The notes: a model not told the origin generated them from the sequence alone. A stretch of 64,000 bases of DNA from Cellvibrionaceae bacterium (GCA_002707785.1 PANW01000042.1:153184-217183), one strand, 5' to 3'; shown: positions 49,540 to 61,138, numbered from the stretch's first letter. Translations and numbers: made by a program.

Positions 49540-49926
49540 TTATCCGTCGACGCGGTTGAAGATCTTTTCGATCTTTTCCTTCAGGGCAGCCGCAGTAAAG
49601 GGTTTGACTACGTAGCCATTAACGCCAGATTGCGCCGCCTCAATGATCTGATCGCGTTTAGCTTCAGCGGTCACCATCAACACAGGCAAGGAGGAGAGTT
49701 TTTCATCGGCTCTTACGGCCTTCAATAGATCAATGCCCGTCATGCCAGGCATATTCCAATCCGTTACCAAGAAATCAAAATCACCGCTCTTAAGCATCGG
49801 AAGCGCCGTTAGCCCATCGTCAGCCTCTTGAGTGTTGGTAAATCCCAAGTCTCGTAACAGGTTTTTAATAATCCGACGCATCGTCGAGAAATCATCGACA
49901 ATGAGGATTTTCATGTTTTTATCCAA
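49540..49926 (-). CDS. cheY: Chemotaxis response regulator CheY
   Basis: [53 protein letters not shown]. Confidence 0.97.
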   Translation of the reverse strand: MDKNMKILIVDDFSTMRRIIKNLLRDLGFTNTQEADDGLTALPMLKSGDFDFLVTDWNMPGMTGIDLLKAVRADEKLSSLPVLMVTAEAKRDQIIEAAQSGVNGYVVKPFTAAALKEKIEKIFNRVDG

Positions 49927-50114
49927 TGCAACCTCCGTAGTCCCGAGGATGGGAATTACTAATAGTCTAGTAGCTGGTTAGCCGCTAGCCAGTTTTTGGC
50001 CCAGTTACTGCTGAAAAACCGGCCCTGCTTGCCAAGCCTTTGAAAATTGGTGTTTTTTTGAGCGGAATCCACCGCCTAACACTGGCGGAGTATAGCAAAA
50101 TTAACGAAGTGAAA

Positions 50115-50864
50115 TCACTCGTTGGCCTGCCAATCCGACAACCTAGAACGCAATCTAAGTGCGGCCTGAGAATGGATTTGGCTGACTCGAGACTCACTCA
50201 CGCCGATAATTTGACCAATTTCCTTCAGGTTGAGTTCTTCATCGTAATACAACGCAAGAACCAATCGTTCCCGTTCCGGTAATTGAGTTATCGCCTGCGC
50301 CAGCGATTGCTTTAGCGATTCTTTCTGAAATCGCTCTTGAGGAGGCGTAAATGCCATACTGATGTTGTCTGGCCCTAGACTGTCACTATCATCATCACCG
50401 TAGCTTTCTTCAAAACTGAAAAGTCGACTAGAGGCTGAATCATTAAGCATCGCGTGGTATTCATTCATACCGACACCCAATTCTTCAGCGACCTCTTGAT
50501 CGTTGGCATCACGGCCGTGTCTCGCCTCAACATTGGCAATGGCCTCGCTCACCCGACGCCCGTTACGATGCACCGAGCGTGGAGCCCAATCCCCGCGTCG
50601 CATTTCATCAACGATAGAGCCGCGAATACGAATCCCCGCGTAGGTCTGAAAACTGGCACCTTTAGAGGCATCGTATTTTTGCGCGGCTTCTATTAGCCCC
50701 ACCATTCCGGCCTGAATAAGATCCTCAACCTGAACACAAGCAGGCATTCTCATCATCATATGATGCGCAATACGCTTCACCAACGGAGCGTATTCTTCTA
50801 CTTGAATTGAGGTCAGTCCGCGCTGTGTTTCGTCATACATGGCTAAGCCGTCAACTGCTGGCAT
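50115..50864 (-). CDS. fliA: Flagellar sigma factor FliA (sigma-28)
   Basis: YAPLVKRIAHHMMMRMPACVQVEDLIQAGMVGLIEAAQKYD; LPERERLVLALYYDEELNLKEIGQIIGVSESRVSQIHSQA. Confidence 0.97.
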   Translation of the reverse strand: MPAVDGLAMYDETQRGLTSIQVEEYAPLVKRIAHHMMMRMPACVQVEDLIQAGMVGLIEAAQKYDASKGASFQTYAGIRIRGSIVDEMRRGDWAPRSVHRNGRRVSEAIANVEARHGRDANDQEVAEELGVGMNEYHAMLNDSASSRLFSFEESYGDDDSDSLGPDNISMAFTPPQERFQKESLKQSLAQAITQLPERERLVLALYYDEELNLKEIGQIIGVSESRVSQIHSQAALRLRSRLSDWQANE

Positions 50865-50909
50865 TCTGTAGTCCTGTCGGTTTTTCTTGTTAGGACGCTG
50901 TTAGCGTAA

Positions 50910-51737
50910 TCAAACTCCGGCATGGGCCGTCTGCAATAATCGCTCTACAAAAAATTCGAGATGGCCTCTTGCGGAGCTAGGCAACGGCCACTGATCAACC
51001 TGTTCTGCAATCTTTCGAATCGCACTGGAGGCTTTGCAGTTAGGTGCAAACTGCAGTACTGGTTTTTGTTTTTGCACGGCTTTTCGAACATTTTCATCAA
51101 AGGGAACATTGCCAACATACTGCAAAGAAACATCCAAGAATCGCTCGCACACCATATTAAGCTTGTTAAACAGCCCTTGCCCCTCCTGTGTGCTTCGAGT
51201 CATATTGGCAATCACGCGGAAGCGGAACATATCATGTTCTTTGTTAAGCAATTTAATCAAGGCATAAGCGTCGGTAATCGACGAAGGCTCGTCGCACACC
51301 ACCACAATCACTTCTTGGGAGGCGCGCACAAAACTAACCACTGTATCGGAAATACCTGCGGCCGTATCCACCACCAAAACGTCTAACTGTTGGCTCAAAT
51401 CACTAAAGGCATTGATTAAAGCCGCATGCTCTTGCGGCCCTAAAGCCGCCATCTGCTGGACGCCGGAAGAAGCCGGAACGACTTTTACCCCAGCCGGCCC
51501 CGTCACCATGACATCAGACAGGCTCACGTCACCGCTCAGCACATCTGCCAAGTTCTTTTCAGCCTTCAATCCGAGCAAAACATCGATATTCGCCAACCCT
51601 AGGTCGGCATCCATCAGCACAACGCGTCGGCGCATTTCCGCCAAGGCTATACTCAAATTGACTGAGATATTACTTTTACCTACCCCGCCTTTACCGCCTG
51701 TAACAGCGATAACTTGAACTGGACGTGTGGAACTCAT
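50910..51737 (-). CDS. fleN: Flagellar number regulator FleN/FlhG (MinD-like)
   Basis: VTGGKGGVGKSNISVNLSIALA; LMDADLGLANIDVLLGL; adjacent to flhF. Confidence 0.95.
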   Translation of the reverse strand: MSSTRPVQVIAVTGGKGGVGKSNISVNLSIALAEMRRRVVLMDADLGLANIDVLLGLKAEKNLADVLSGDVSLSDVMVTGPAGVKVVPASSGVQQMAALGPQEHAALINAFSDLSQQLDVLVVDTAAGISDTVVSFVRASQEVIVVVCDEPSSITDAYALIKLLNKEHDMFRFRVIANMTRSTQEGQGLFNKLNMVCERFLDVSLQYVGNVPFDENVRKAVQKQKPVLQFAPNCKASSAIRKIAEQVDQWPLPSSARGHLEFFVERLLQTAHAGV

Positions 51738-51848
51738 GTAATTCCCTTCCCCTAAATTTCGGTATCTAACGACAACAGTTGACTCGAGCGGCTCATCGAC
51801 GAACTCCTAGGAGTATAGTTGTTTCCCAGCATTCGCCCGACACGATAT

Positions 51849-53444
51849 TCACGCACGAGCCTCACTGTGATTGCCCAATCCAGATTTCATCAAACTGACC
51901 GCCTTAGCCACCAGCTTGTGGCCTTTAGCCAGTTGTATATCTTGAGGTATTTCCTGACCGTCAGTGGTGTAACACAGCGGAAGTTGGTGCTCCGTCAACG
52001 CACTAATAGCCTCCCCTAATGTGGCTGCCTCGTCCAGTTTAGTCAGAATACAGCCTTGTAGATCAACGCTTTGATGAGCATGGATGGTTGCCTTCATCAT
52101 TTGTAACTGAGAGTTGCAAGCCATGACCAACAAAGGCTTCACCTCAGCAACAGCGGTCAATGCCGATAACTGCTCTTTCAACTGGCTGTCACCCAAACGG
52201 AAACCCGCACTGTCAATCAACACCAGCGGGCAGCCCTTAAGGCTGCGCAAAACAGCCGGCAGATCTTGATTATCATCGACGACTTTAACTTGTACGTTAA
52301 GAATACGCCCCAGTGCGCGCAACTGATCATGGGCTGCTATTCGATAGGTATCGGTGGTGACGAGGGCAACATTCTCAGAACCGTGCTCAAGCACATAACG
52401 AGCCGCCAGCTTGGCGATGGTGGTAGTTTTGCCCACCCCAGTTGGACCAACAAAGGCAAATACACCGCCCTCCATGATCTGATCCCCACCGCTGACAGGA
52501 ATCTGATGAGACAAAACCGCCAAGGCGTCCGCCCAGGCTTCTTGCATGGTGTTTTGATTTCTGACTCCGGCAACGACTTTCTCTGCGGCCAGATCGGTCA
52601 TGCCCATATGTTTGAGGCGACGCATCAAACCTGAACTCATGGGCGTCGCCATTTGCGGGGTGTTGGCCATGCGCGTGAGCTGTTCTTCAAGCAGCAAACG
52701 CATATCCGCCAGCTCTGATTGCAGGGCATTCAGCTGTTGTTGCTGCTCGCGGCGCTCTTCATCGTAGCGAGTCTGTATCTGTTGAGTATCTCGGCGTTCC
52801 CGCTCGGAAATATCATCGGCATGTGACGACTGAGCGGTTAGTTTGGTGGACCCCACCTGCCCCACTCTATCAGCTGGGGTCTGCACAGCACTCTGTGTTT
52901 GCTGACGCGCTTGATCTATATACTCATCGACCGGCGCTCGCTGCTGAAACTGGGCACTATTGGCCAGCTCTGCAATCGTTGAATTGTCAAATGCCTGCTG
53001 ATCTCGGGCGGCTAGCATCTTTAATCTGGCCTGCTCCATTTCTTCAGCTAATTCTGCCGGAGTCTTGCCCGATGCAGCTCCTCGAGCGGGAGGAGCCCTG
53101 CGAGCTGATTCGCCACCGATTGGTTGTCGACTGGCCAATGCGGAAACGTTGTTCTGCTGCAGACTGCCTTGCTGCAGAGCTCGGTTCTGGCTGATAGCTT
53201 GGTCAACCACCTGCTGATCGCGCCATGCGCCGTCGCTCCCCATGGGAACATCCACACCCTCGACCGGACGATCCACTGGCCTGATGGCAGTCGCCGACTC
53301 AGGCTGCTGCTGCAGACTGGTTAAAATCTCCACGCCTTGCTTGACTCGTCGACTGGACAAAATAATGGCATCGGGGCCCATTTCCTGTCGAACCAGCTCA
53401 AGAGCCCTGCGCATGTCTGCTGCTACAAAACGTTTCACGGACAT
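51849..53444 (-). CDS. flhF: Flagellar biosynthesis GTPase FlhF
   Basis: MSVKRFVAADMRRALELVRQEMGPDAIILSSRRV; FVGPTGVGKTTTIAKLAARYVL; TKLDEAATLGEAISAL. Confidence 0.96.
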   Translation of the reverse strand: MSVKRFVAADMRRALELVRQEMGPDAIILSSRRVKQGVEILTSLQQQPESATAIRPVDRPVEGVDVPMGSDGAWRDQQVVDQAISQNRALQQGSLQQNNVSALASRQPIGGESARRAPPARGAASGKTPAELAEEMEQARLKMLAARDQQAFDNSTIAELANSAQFQQRAPVDEYIDQARQQTQSAVQTPADRVGQVGSTKLTAQSSHADDISERERRDTQQIQTRYDEERREQQQQLNALQSELADMRLLLEEQLTRMANTPQMATPMSSGLMRRLKHMGMTDLAAEKVVAGVRNQNTMQEAWADALAVLSHQIPVSGGDQIMEGGVFAFVGPTGVGKTTTIAKLAARYVLEHGSENVALVTTDTYRIAAHDQLRALGRILNVQVKVVDDNQDLPAVLRSLKGCPLVLIDSAGFRLGDSQLKEQLSALTAVAEVKPLLVMACNSQLQMMKATIHAHQSVDLQGCILTKLDEAATLGEAISALTEHQLPLCYTTDGQEIPQDIQLAKGHKLVAKAVSLMKSGLGNHSEARA

Positions 53445-53535
53445 CTTACCTCCTCCTGCGACCCTCGTCGTTCTGAGCGTCTTTCTAGTGAGAGCCTATG
53501 CTCCCATGTCTATTCGTCCAACTCACCCACTGCTG

Positions 53536-55767
53536 TTAGGCATCAACACCGACGGCAGCCTCTATGGTGATTTGTTTATTTTCCGGAACTTCTGTGTAAG
53601 CCAACACATGCATATCCGGCAAACTGAATCTCACAAAGCGTGACATCATGCCGCGTATCGGCGCTGCCACCAGAAATATCAAAGGCCGTCCTTGTAATTC
53701 CTGCTTCTGTGCTGCATCAATCAATGACCTTTGCAGCTTCTCCGCCAGACTAGGCTCTATTGATGCCGCGCCAGCGCCAGTTTTTTGTGATTGCTGCACT
53801 GACTGAAGCAATAACTGTTCCAGCCCAGCATCCAATGTCACCACTGGCAGCTCAGGCTCCTGCCCGACTATGCCTTGAACGATTTGTCGAGATAATCCAA
53901 CCCGCGACACGGCAATTAGAGTGTCAGGATCTTGACTCTGTCCTGCAGTGGCCGCCAACGCTTCGGCAATGGTTCTCATATCTCTGATAGACACCCGCTC
54001 ATGCAAGAGCCCCTGCAGCACTTTCAACAAGATATTGAGATTAACCGCCCCTGGCACCAGCTGCTCGACCAATTTCGGAGAAGTCTCTTCCAGCTTATCC
54101 AGCAGTTTCTGCACCTCTTCATGACCCAGTAATTCCGAGCTGTGTTTGTGCAAAATTTGATTGATATGAGTGGCCACCACAGTCGAGGCATCGACCACGG
54201 TATAACCGAGGGTTTGAGCTTTATCCTTGCGATCTCGGTCAATCCAAACCGCCTCTAAACCAAAGGCCGGATCCGTTGTTGCAATGCCATCGATATTGCC
54301 AAATACCTGCCCGGGGTTGATCGCCAGCTCTTTGTCTGGATGCACTTCGGCTTCACCAATCGTGACCCCCATTAAACTGATGCGATAGGCGTTGGGCATC
54401 AAATCCAAATTGTCGCGGATGTGAACCGAGGGAATCAAAAAACCCACCTCTTGAGATAGCTTTTTGCGCACCCCTTTGATGCGGCCCAGCAGCTCACCAC
54501 CTTGATTTTTATCCACCATGGGAATCAACCTATAACCCACTTCGAGCCCTACAACATCCACCGGTTGCACATCATCCCAGCCAATATCGGGAGATTCCGC
54601 TGGCGTCACATCTTTGGCATCCACAGTAATGGGAGTCGCGCCTTGACCAGCAGCGGTTACCGCAGGTGAGCCCGGTGACGGCACTAGAGCATTGCCAGCG
54701 CCAGCGCCAGCGCCAGCTACCCGAGCAGTAATTTCTGTCTGATGCTGTTTGTAGTAGAGAAATAGTGCTAACCCTGCCGCCAAGAACGCCAAGCTCAAGA
54801 AGGAAACGTGAGGCATACCAGGAATGGCACCCATGATAAACAAAATAACCGCGGCTACACCCAATGCCTTCGGTGAATCAAACATCTGACGCATAACCTG
54901 ACTGCGCATATCTTCTGAGCTGTTGACCCGCGTTACCATGATGGCCGCCGAGGTCGACAACAGCAGCGATGGTATTTGTGCGACCAGACCATCACCGATG
55001 GTCAGCAAAATGTATTTTTCTAACGCGTCTTGAAACTCCAGCTCATGCTGGATCATTCCGACAATCAAACCGCCGATAATGTTTAACACCAAAATCAAAA
55101 TACCGGCAATAGCGTCACCGCGCACAAACTTACTGGCACCATCCATTGCACCGTAAAAATCCGCTTCCGACGCGACATCTTCACGGCGTGTTCGAGCCTC
55201 ATCTTGGTCGATTAAACCGGCATTCAAATCAGCATCGATGGCCATTTGCTTACCCGGCATGGCATCCAAGGTAAACCGTGCGCTTACTTCCGAGATACGA
55301 CCGGCACCTTTGGTCACCACCACAAAATTAATAATCATCAGGATGATAAAGATAATGATACCGACCGCGTAGTTGCCGCCAATAACCACCTCACCAAAAG
55401 CCTGAATTACCTTACCTGCCGCATCGCCCCCTTGATGCCCTTCCAACAAGACCACACGAGTAGATGCCACATTCAATGCCAGCCGCATCAAGGTAGCGAC
55501 CAACAATATGGTTGGAAATACCGCAAAATCTAGCGGCCTTAAGCTGTAGACCCCTACTAGCAGAACTACAATCGAAAGCGCGATATTAAAAGAGAAAAAG
55601 ATATCGAGAAGAAATGGCGGCAGTGGCAGCGTCATCATGCCCAGTAGCATGAGCAGCAACAGAGGCACGCCCAAATTGCCGCGCCCCACACTACGGACGT
55701 GATCAACAGCGGTTTTTCGATCAATGGAACGCGCGAATTGGCGGAATTCAGACAGTTGTGATGCCAT
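53536..55767 (-). CDS. flhA: Flagellar export protein FlhA
   Basis: FDVP-type type III export signature region (RFTLDAMPGKQMAIDADLNAGLIDQDEAR). Confidence 0.97.
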   Translation of the reverse strand: MASQLSEFRQFARSIDRKTAVDHVRSVGRGNLGVPLLLLMLLGMMTLPLPPFLLDIFFSFNIALSIVVLLVGVYSLRPLDFAVFPTILLVATLMRLALNVASTRVVLLEGHQGGDAAGKVIQAFGEVVIGGNYAVGIIIFIILMIINFVVVTKGAGRISEVSARFTLDAMPGKQMAIDADLNAGLIDQDEARTRREDVASEADFYGAMDGASKFVRGDAIAGILILVLNIIGGLIVGMIQHELEFQDALEKYILLTIGDGLVAQIPSLLLSTSAAIMVTRVNSSEDMRSQVMRQMFDSPKALGVAAVILFIMGAIPGMPHVSFLSLAFLAAGLALFLYYKQHQTEITARVAGAGAGAGNALVPSPGSPAVTAAGQGATPITVDAKDVTPAESPDIGWDDVQPVDVVGLEVGYRLIPMVDKNQGGELLGRIKGVRKKLSQEVGFLIPSVHIRDNLDLMPNAYRISLMGVTIGEAEVHPDKELAINPGQVFGNIDGIATTDPAFGLEAVWIDRDRKDKAQTLGYTVVDASTVVATHINQILHKHSSELLGHEEVQKLLDKLEETSPKLVEQLVPGAVNLNILLKVLQGLLHERVSIRDMRTIAEALAATAGQSQDPDTLIAVSRVGLSRQIVQGIVGQEPELPVVTLDAGLEQLLLQSVQQSQKTGAGAASIEPSLAEKLQRSLIDAAQKQELQGRPLIFLVAAPIRGMMSRFVRFSLPDMHVLAYTEVPENKQITIEAAVGVDA
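54694..54717. repeat. GCCAGC hexanucleotide x4 within flhA
   Basis: Read directly; encodes the AGAGAGAG stretch in the FlhA linker. Confidence 0.85.
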
Positions 55768-55899
55768 AGGACTACGGTTTCTTGACGCTTATAAGAGAAT
55801 TACCTCTTACATCGCAAGAACCGTACCTATTTAAAATTCCTCAGAAATTTTTTAAACAATCAGCGTTCACGATCAATGCGATTCACTGACAGGGTTTAT

Positions 55900-56988
55900 T
55901 CAATTGACGATAATAGAGCGATCTAGGCGCGCTAGAGTCGGTGCAATCAGACTGCTAATGTACAGGTAATCATCGGTTTCACTGGCGCCGGTTGTCAGCG
56001 GGTAAATTGCGCTTGGATCCTGTAGATTTTCCAGAATTTCTCCCTCTCCCGATATGGCAAGAATATGACCGTAGCGCTGAGCTTCAGGTCGCACAAAAGC
56101 GGGCATACGCTGAACCACTTTGCGCATGAATGGTTTGTCAGCCAACCTATCCAGTATGGCGATTCGTGGCGATGTAAACCCCAGCCAGAAGCGCCCTTCG
56201 CGTCCAGCCAAAATGTTATCGGGAAAGCCCGGCAGATTATCTAGAATCACTTCCGAGCGGCCTTGCTTTTCACCTGTCAGCCAATATTTCCAGACTCGAT
56301 ATTCTGACGTTTCGTTAATCAACAAAAATTCATTATCAGGATCGATAGTGACGCCATTGGCAAAACTGAGTTTTGACATGATCACACGGGAAGACTCAGT
56401 GATGGGATCGTACTATATCAAACGCCCCGTATACTGATGCTCAATTATATCTACCAAGCTAGCTTTATACGTGCTGCCATAAGTCTTTGCGGAGAAACGC
56501 GCGGTGGAATCGGTGAGATAGATCTTTCCATCCGCAGACATCACCAAATCATTGGCGTACTGCAATGGCTGACCTTCAACTTCAGTTAGCCGACGGGTTA
56601 ACACACCTTCCGCGCTGATATGGAACACCCCTTCAAAAGCATCAGCCACCCAAAAATCATTATTGCTTCCCAAACAAATACCTAAGCCACGCCCGGGCAA
56701 CTTAACCCACTTTTCGCCCTCCAGCTCGCCTTTCTTCCAGCGCACAATCCAACCTTGCTCAGTGGTGGCGTAAACGTTCCCTACTGCATCGACGACAACG
56801 CCTTCTGGACCACTTTGATCACCCATGCTCAACTGCTCGACATTCTTCAAAACATCATTAACCGCAAAGTCTCCAAGGTAATCCGGCGCAGTCGGTGCTC
56901 GCCACGCCAAGGGCTCAATCACCACGGGCCAAAAACAGAAATAAGCAACCAGCAGCATCAAAAGCCCGAAAAATGTTTTTACTATCAT
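55900..56988 (-). pseudogene. SMP-30/gluconolactonase / strictosidine synthase-like beta-propeller gene with in-frame amber codon
   Basis: 56413..56988 and 55900..56385 are in the same frame, split by one TAG at 56413-56415: ...DIIEHQYTGRLI*YDPITESSRVIMSKLSFANGVTIDPDNEFLLINET... Confidence 0.85.
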
Positions 56989-57079
56989 GCTCTGCGATCT
57001 CCGAATAAAAAGATGAGCTTACTGGGTTTCTGAAAAGATATCAGCCGCAGCTCTCCGCCAACCAAATTAGGATGAGAGT

Positions 57080-58216
57080 TTAGGGATCAAATTGCATGTC
57101 TTTAGGGACAGGAATATTACGTGGATAGTCTGGTCGCTCGCCTCGACCTTTTCGATAATTCGACAGTTGAAACACGTAGGCCAATACTTGTGCAACGGCC
57201 ATATACAAGCCTGCGGGAATTTCTTGATCCACTTCAGTGGTGTGGTACACCGCGCGCGCCAATACCGGAGACTCCATGATTTGGATGTCATTGGCGTTGG
57301 CAACTTCTCGGATTTTCAACGCCACAAAGTCGACGCCTTTTGCAACTACGATGGGGGTTTCCATGCTATCGGGGTCATACTTCACCGCCACCGAAAAGTG
57401 CGTCGGGTTGGTGATAACGACATCGGCTTCCGGTACCGCCGCCAACTGGCGATTATTGGCCATCTCACGCTGCAACTGCCTTATACGGCCCTTAACCTCG
57501 GGCTTACCCTCGGAATCTTTCATTTCATCCTTGATGTCTTGGCGAGACATCTTCAGCTTGCGCGAGTTATCCCAAATCTGAAAGGGAACATCCACCAAAA
57601 CAATAAATATGGTCACTGCCGATAGCGCAATTGCCGCCCAGCCGGAAATTCGCAGTGAATCGACGATGGAGGGCTTTACTGCCTGATTGGCCAACTCCAG
57701 CATGTCCTGCTGCATGCTTATCAACAACACGATCGCGAGACTGAGAATCAAAATGACCTTTGCCAGCGCTTTAACCAACTCCACCAACCCCTTGACGCCA
57801 AACATGCGCTTTAGGCCTTCCATCGGATTCATGCGGCTGGCCTTGGGTGCCATTGCCTTGGTGCTCCACAGCCATCCACCCAACGCGATTGGACCCAGAA
57901 TTGCTGCTACTACCAGTACGGCAAACAACGGAAACAGAGAATACAAGGCATCGGCGAAGGAATGCGTAAGATGAGAAATCATCATTGCCGGATCAAAGAT
58001 CACTTCTCGTTCAAACTGAAAGTTAAATCGAAGAATATCCAACAGTCGCTGAGACATAAAAGGCGCGAATACGAATAAGGCAATACTGCCCGACAACAAA
58101 ATGGCTGACGTGGTTAATTCCCGCGATCGCGGAACTTGCCCGTCCTCACGGGCCTTACTGAGCCGCTTCTGCGTGGGCTCTTCTGTTTTTTCCTGACTGC
58201 TGTCGTCTTCAGCCAT
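57080..58216 (-). CDS. flhB: Flagellar export protein FlhB
   Basis: EKTEEPTQKRLSKAREDGQVPRSREL; NPTH cleavage motif VVITNPTHFSVAVKYD. Confidence 0.97.
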   Translation of the reverse strand: MAEDDSSQEKTEEPTQKRLSKAREDGQVPRSRELTTSAILLSGSIALFVFAPFMSQRLLDILRFNFQFEREVIFDPAMMISHLTHSFADALYSLFPLFAVLVVAAILGPIALGGWLWSTKAMAPKASRMNPMEGLKRMFGVKGLVELVKALAKVILILSLAIVLLISMQQDMLELANQAVKPSIVDSLRISGWAAIALSAVTIFIVLVDVPFQIWDNSRKLKMSRQDIKDEMKDSEGKPEVKGRIRQLQREMANNRQLAAVPEADVVITNPTHFSVAVKYDPDSMETPIVVAKGVDFVALKIREVANANDIQIMESPVLARAVYHTTEVDQEIPAGLYMAVAQVLAYVFQLSNYRKGRGERPDYPRNIPVPKDMQFDP

Positions 58217-58995
58217 CAGCGGATATCCAGAAAGTTGTAGAGAACATTAAAGCCTTCTTCCATGAACAGCTGATAGTTCGGGAAAAAACTTGGCATGCTG
58301 TACCAGATCAAAATCAAACCAAATAGCAGTGTGATCGGAAAGCCCACCGCAAATACATTCATCTGCGGAGCTGCTCGACTCATCACACCAAAAGCCAAGT
58401 TCACCACCAACAGCGACGTCAATACCGGCATGGCAATCAGCAACGCACGACTGAACATCCAAGTGCCGCTGCTGGCCACCTGGTAGAAGATATCAGCACC
58501 AAAGCCTGAATTAGAAATTGGATAGGTGGTAAAACTCTCAATGATCATTTGAAAGACCGCCAAATGACCATTGACACTCAAAAACAACAAAGTCGTCAGA
58601 ATCAAATAATACTGGGACACAACGGTAACTGTCACACCACTGGCAGGATCGTTCATCGAAGCAAAGCCCAAACCCATTTTCATGGCCATGAACTGCCCCG
58701 CCAAAACAAACACGTGAAATATCACCTGCAAGAAAAAACCAATGGTAATTCCGATAATGATTTGCTGAATAATAATCAGAAAGCTGTCAACAGAAAGTGC
58801 CGGAACCGCAGGCATAGGAGGCAACAACGGAACTATCAGTAAGGTTACTGCAATTGCCAGCACGACACGAACTCGTGCCGTTACCAGCCTTGTACCAACT
58901 ATCGGCATGGACATGAACAGTGCCCCAATCCGAAAAAGCGGCCAAACGTAACGGCCAACAAACTCGGTAATCTGGGCGTCCGTTAGATACCACAT
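58216..58995 (-). CDS. fliR: Flagellar export protein FliR
   Basis: YVWPLFRIGALFMSMPIVGTRLVTARVRVVLAI; flhB-fliR-fliQ order. Confidence 0.95.
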   Translation of the reverse strand: MWYLTDAQITEFVGRYVWPLFRIGALFMSMPIVGTRLVTARVRVVLAIAVTLLIVPLLPPMPAVPALSVDSFLIIIQQIIIGITIGFFLQVIFHVFVLAGQFMAMKMGLGFASMNDPASGVTVTVVSQYYLILTTLLFLSVNGHLAVFQMIIESFTTYPISNSGFGADIFYQVASSGTWMFSRALLIAMPVLTSLLVVNLAFGVMSRAAPQMNVFAVGFPITLLFGLILIWYSMPSFFPNYQLFMEEGFNVLYNFLDIR

Positions 58996-58999
58996 TCAA

Positions 59000-59269
59000 C
59001 TAACCAATCAGCTGCGGTATTCGAGTGATCAACCCTGTAAACAGATCCATGAACTGGGCGATCAACCAAGCGCCGGCGACCATTATCGTACCCAGTGTAA
59101 TGAGCAGCCTAGGCAAAAAGCTAAGTGTTTGCTCGTTAATCTGCGTCGCCGCTTGAAACATACTCACCAACAAACCAACAGCCAAACTGGGGCCTACGAT
59201 AAGCGCAACCATGGTGACGGTAAGAAAAAAAGCACTTCCCAATAGATCCATTACCACTTCAGGAGTCAT
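59000..59269 (-). CDS. fliQ: Flagellar export protein FliQ
   Basis: GPSLAVGLLVSMFQAATQINEQTLSFLPRLL. Confidence 0.96.
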   Translation of the reverse strand: MTPEVVMDLLGSAFFLTVTMVALIVGPSLAVGLLVSMFQAATQINEQTLSFLPRLLITLGTIMVAGAWLIAQFMDLFTGLITRIPQLIG

Positions 59270-59297
59270 AGGATGTTCTCCTCTTGCACAAAATCAT

Positions 59298-60152
59298 TCA
59301 TCCGTAGCTAGCCGCTAACGTACCAATAATCAACGCCCAACCATCCACCAAAACAAACAACATAATTTTAAACGGCAAGGAGATAATCAGAGGGGACAAC
59401 ATCATCATACCCATCGCCATCAAGACACTGGCAACCACAATATCAATGACCAAAAACGGGATAAAGATAATGAAGCCAATTTGGAATGCGGTTTTTAGCT
59501 CAGACGTAACAAACGCCGGCACTAGGATATTCATCGGTAGCTCTTCAGCAGTTTGCACATCTCGTTCGTCGGCGATCTCCATAAACAAGGCAATATCGGA
59601 CTCGCGAGTTTGAGCAAGCATAAAACCATGAAAGGGTTTCTGCACACGTTCGAAGGCTTCACCCGCATTGATGGTTTGATTGATGTAGGGCTGCAATGCC
59701 TCTTCGTTCACCTGCTTAAAAACCGGCGTCATAATGAAGAACGTCAAGAACAAAGTCAGACCGATCAAAATTTGATTAGAAGGTGACTGTTGCAAACCTA
59801 ATGCCTGTCTCAAGATTGCAAAAACAATAATGATTCGCGTAAATGACGTCATCATCATCAGCAGTGCCGGCAACATTGACAACACTGTCATTATCGCCAG
59901 AATTTGCAAGGTCACTGTATAATCTTGGGAACCATCGGGATTGGTTTGAACGGTGACGGCCGGCAAGCCCGGAATACCCTTCATTGCCATAGGCTCAGAC
60001 GCTGTCGACGCTGCGGCTTCGATAATGTCACTGCCAGCACTTTGTGCTGCAACACTGCCCGAAAAAACAATGCCGCCGAACACTGAAAGCAGTAACAACG
60101 CCAGTTGAATGTGGGGTTTTAGTACCTGACTAAATTGACCAAGTGCACTCAC
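59298..60152 (-). CDS. fliP: Flagellar export protein FliP
   Basis: [56 protein letters not shown]. Confidence 0.97.
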   Translation of the reverse strand: MSALGQFSQVLKPHIQLALLLLSVFGGIVFSGSVAAQSAGSDIIEAAASTASEPMAMKGIPGLPAVTVQTNPDGSQDYTVTLQILAIMTVLSMLPALLMMMTSFTRIIIVFAILRQALGLQQSPSNQILIGLTLFLTFFIMTPVFKQVNEEALQPYINQTINAGEAFERVQKPFHGFMLAQTRESDIALFMEIADERDVQTAEELPMNILVPAFVTSELKTAFQIGFIIFIPFLVIDIVVASVLMAMGMMMLSPLIISLPFKIMLFVLVDGWALIIGTLAASYG

Positions 60153-60640
60153 GATTTAACCGATCCCCTTGACAAAATTTCTTTCAGTTTGACCGAGAAC
60201 TCTGAAGTAGATGACTGCCCTGCGGCCTCTAAATCCACCGGCTCATCAAACACATGGAGTGTATTAATCTGTGTAGGTGTGATACCTAACAATAGATGCT
60301 GACCGCCCACTTCAACCAACGCGATTCGCTCGCGAGTGCCCATCGGCAGAGCAGCCACCACTTTCATTTGCTGACTGGCAACCAGCGTTCCCTGCCCAAC
60401 GCGTTTGAGTATCCACGCTAAAGCGAACACCAAGCCAATAACGAACAACAATCCCAGCAGCACCTGCAGCATATAGGCACCCTGATTGGGCATAGGGGGA
60501 GCTACTGCATTTTTTTCCGCCTCCGCGACAACCAAGGAGGAATTTAGCAACAGGATCGAAGCCCAGACAATGACTGCCCGCAATCTTGAGCTTACAAACC
60601 CACAGATCGGAAATAGACGCGGCATATTGATCGTTTTCAT
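60149..60640 (-). CDS. fliO: Flagellar protein FliO
   Basis: [36 protein letters not shown]; between fliN and fliP; start inferred at MKTINM. Confidence 0.9.
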   Translation of the reverse strand: MKTINMPRLFPICGFVSSRLRAVIVWASILLLNSSLVVAEAEKNAVAPPMPNQGAYMLQVLLGLLFVIGLVFALAWILKRVGQGTLVASQQMKVVAALPMGTRERIALVEVGGQHLLLGITPTQINTLHVFDEPVDLEAAGQSSTSEFSVKLKEILSRGSVKS

Positions 60641-60697
60641 CACGGCAGTATCTCGACAAGCATCCAACCCAGCGTATCGCTGGGTTGGAGAATAGTA

Positions 60698-61138
60698 TCA
60701 ACGCAAACGCTTGATGCGTTCCGCTGGACTGATGACATCGGTCATGCGAATACCGAATTTTTCATTCACTACAACCACTTCGCCATGAGCGATCAAAGTA
60801 CCATTCACCAGCACATCCAATGGTTCACCGGCCAAACGATCCAACTCGATCACCGAGCCCTGATTGAGCTGCAGTAGGTTGCGAATCGTAATTGACGTAG
60901 AACCCACTTCCATGGCAATGGTTACAGGGATGTCCAGAATCACATCTAAGTCCGGGTTGTCACCGGTTAGTACCGGGGATTCATCTTGCAACTCTTCCAG
61001 CTCGACCTGAGAAACATCAGCGCCGTCCGCACCAGCATCACCGCCTTCTGCTTCGGCCATAGCCGCGGCCCACTCATCGGCCATGGCATCTTGATTCACG
61101 TCTTCGCCATTGTCATCGATCACATCTTCGTCACTCAT
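60698..61138 (-). CDS. fliN: Flagellar motor switch protein FliN
   Basis: LDVILDIPVTIAMEVGSTSITIRNLLQLNQGSVIELDRLAGEPLDVLVNGTLIAHGEVVVVNEKFGIRMTDVIS. Confidence 0.97.
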   Translation of the reverse strand: MSDEDVIDDNGEDVNQDAMADEWAAAMAEAEGGDAGADGADVSQVELEELQDESPVLTGDNPDLDVILDIPVTIAMEVGSTSITIRNLLQLNQGSVIELDRLAGEPLDVLVNGTLIAHGEVVVVNEKFGIRMTDVISPAERIKRLR

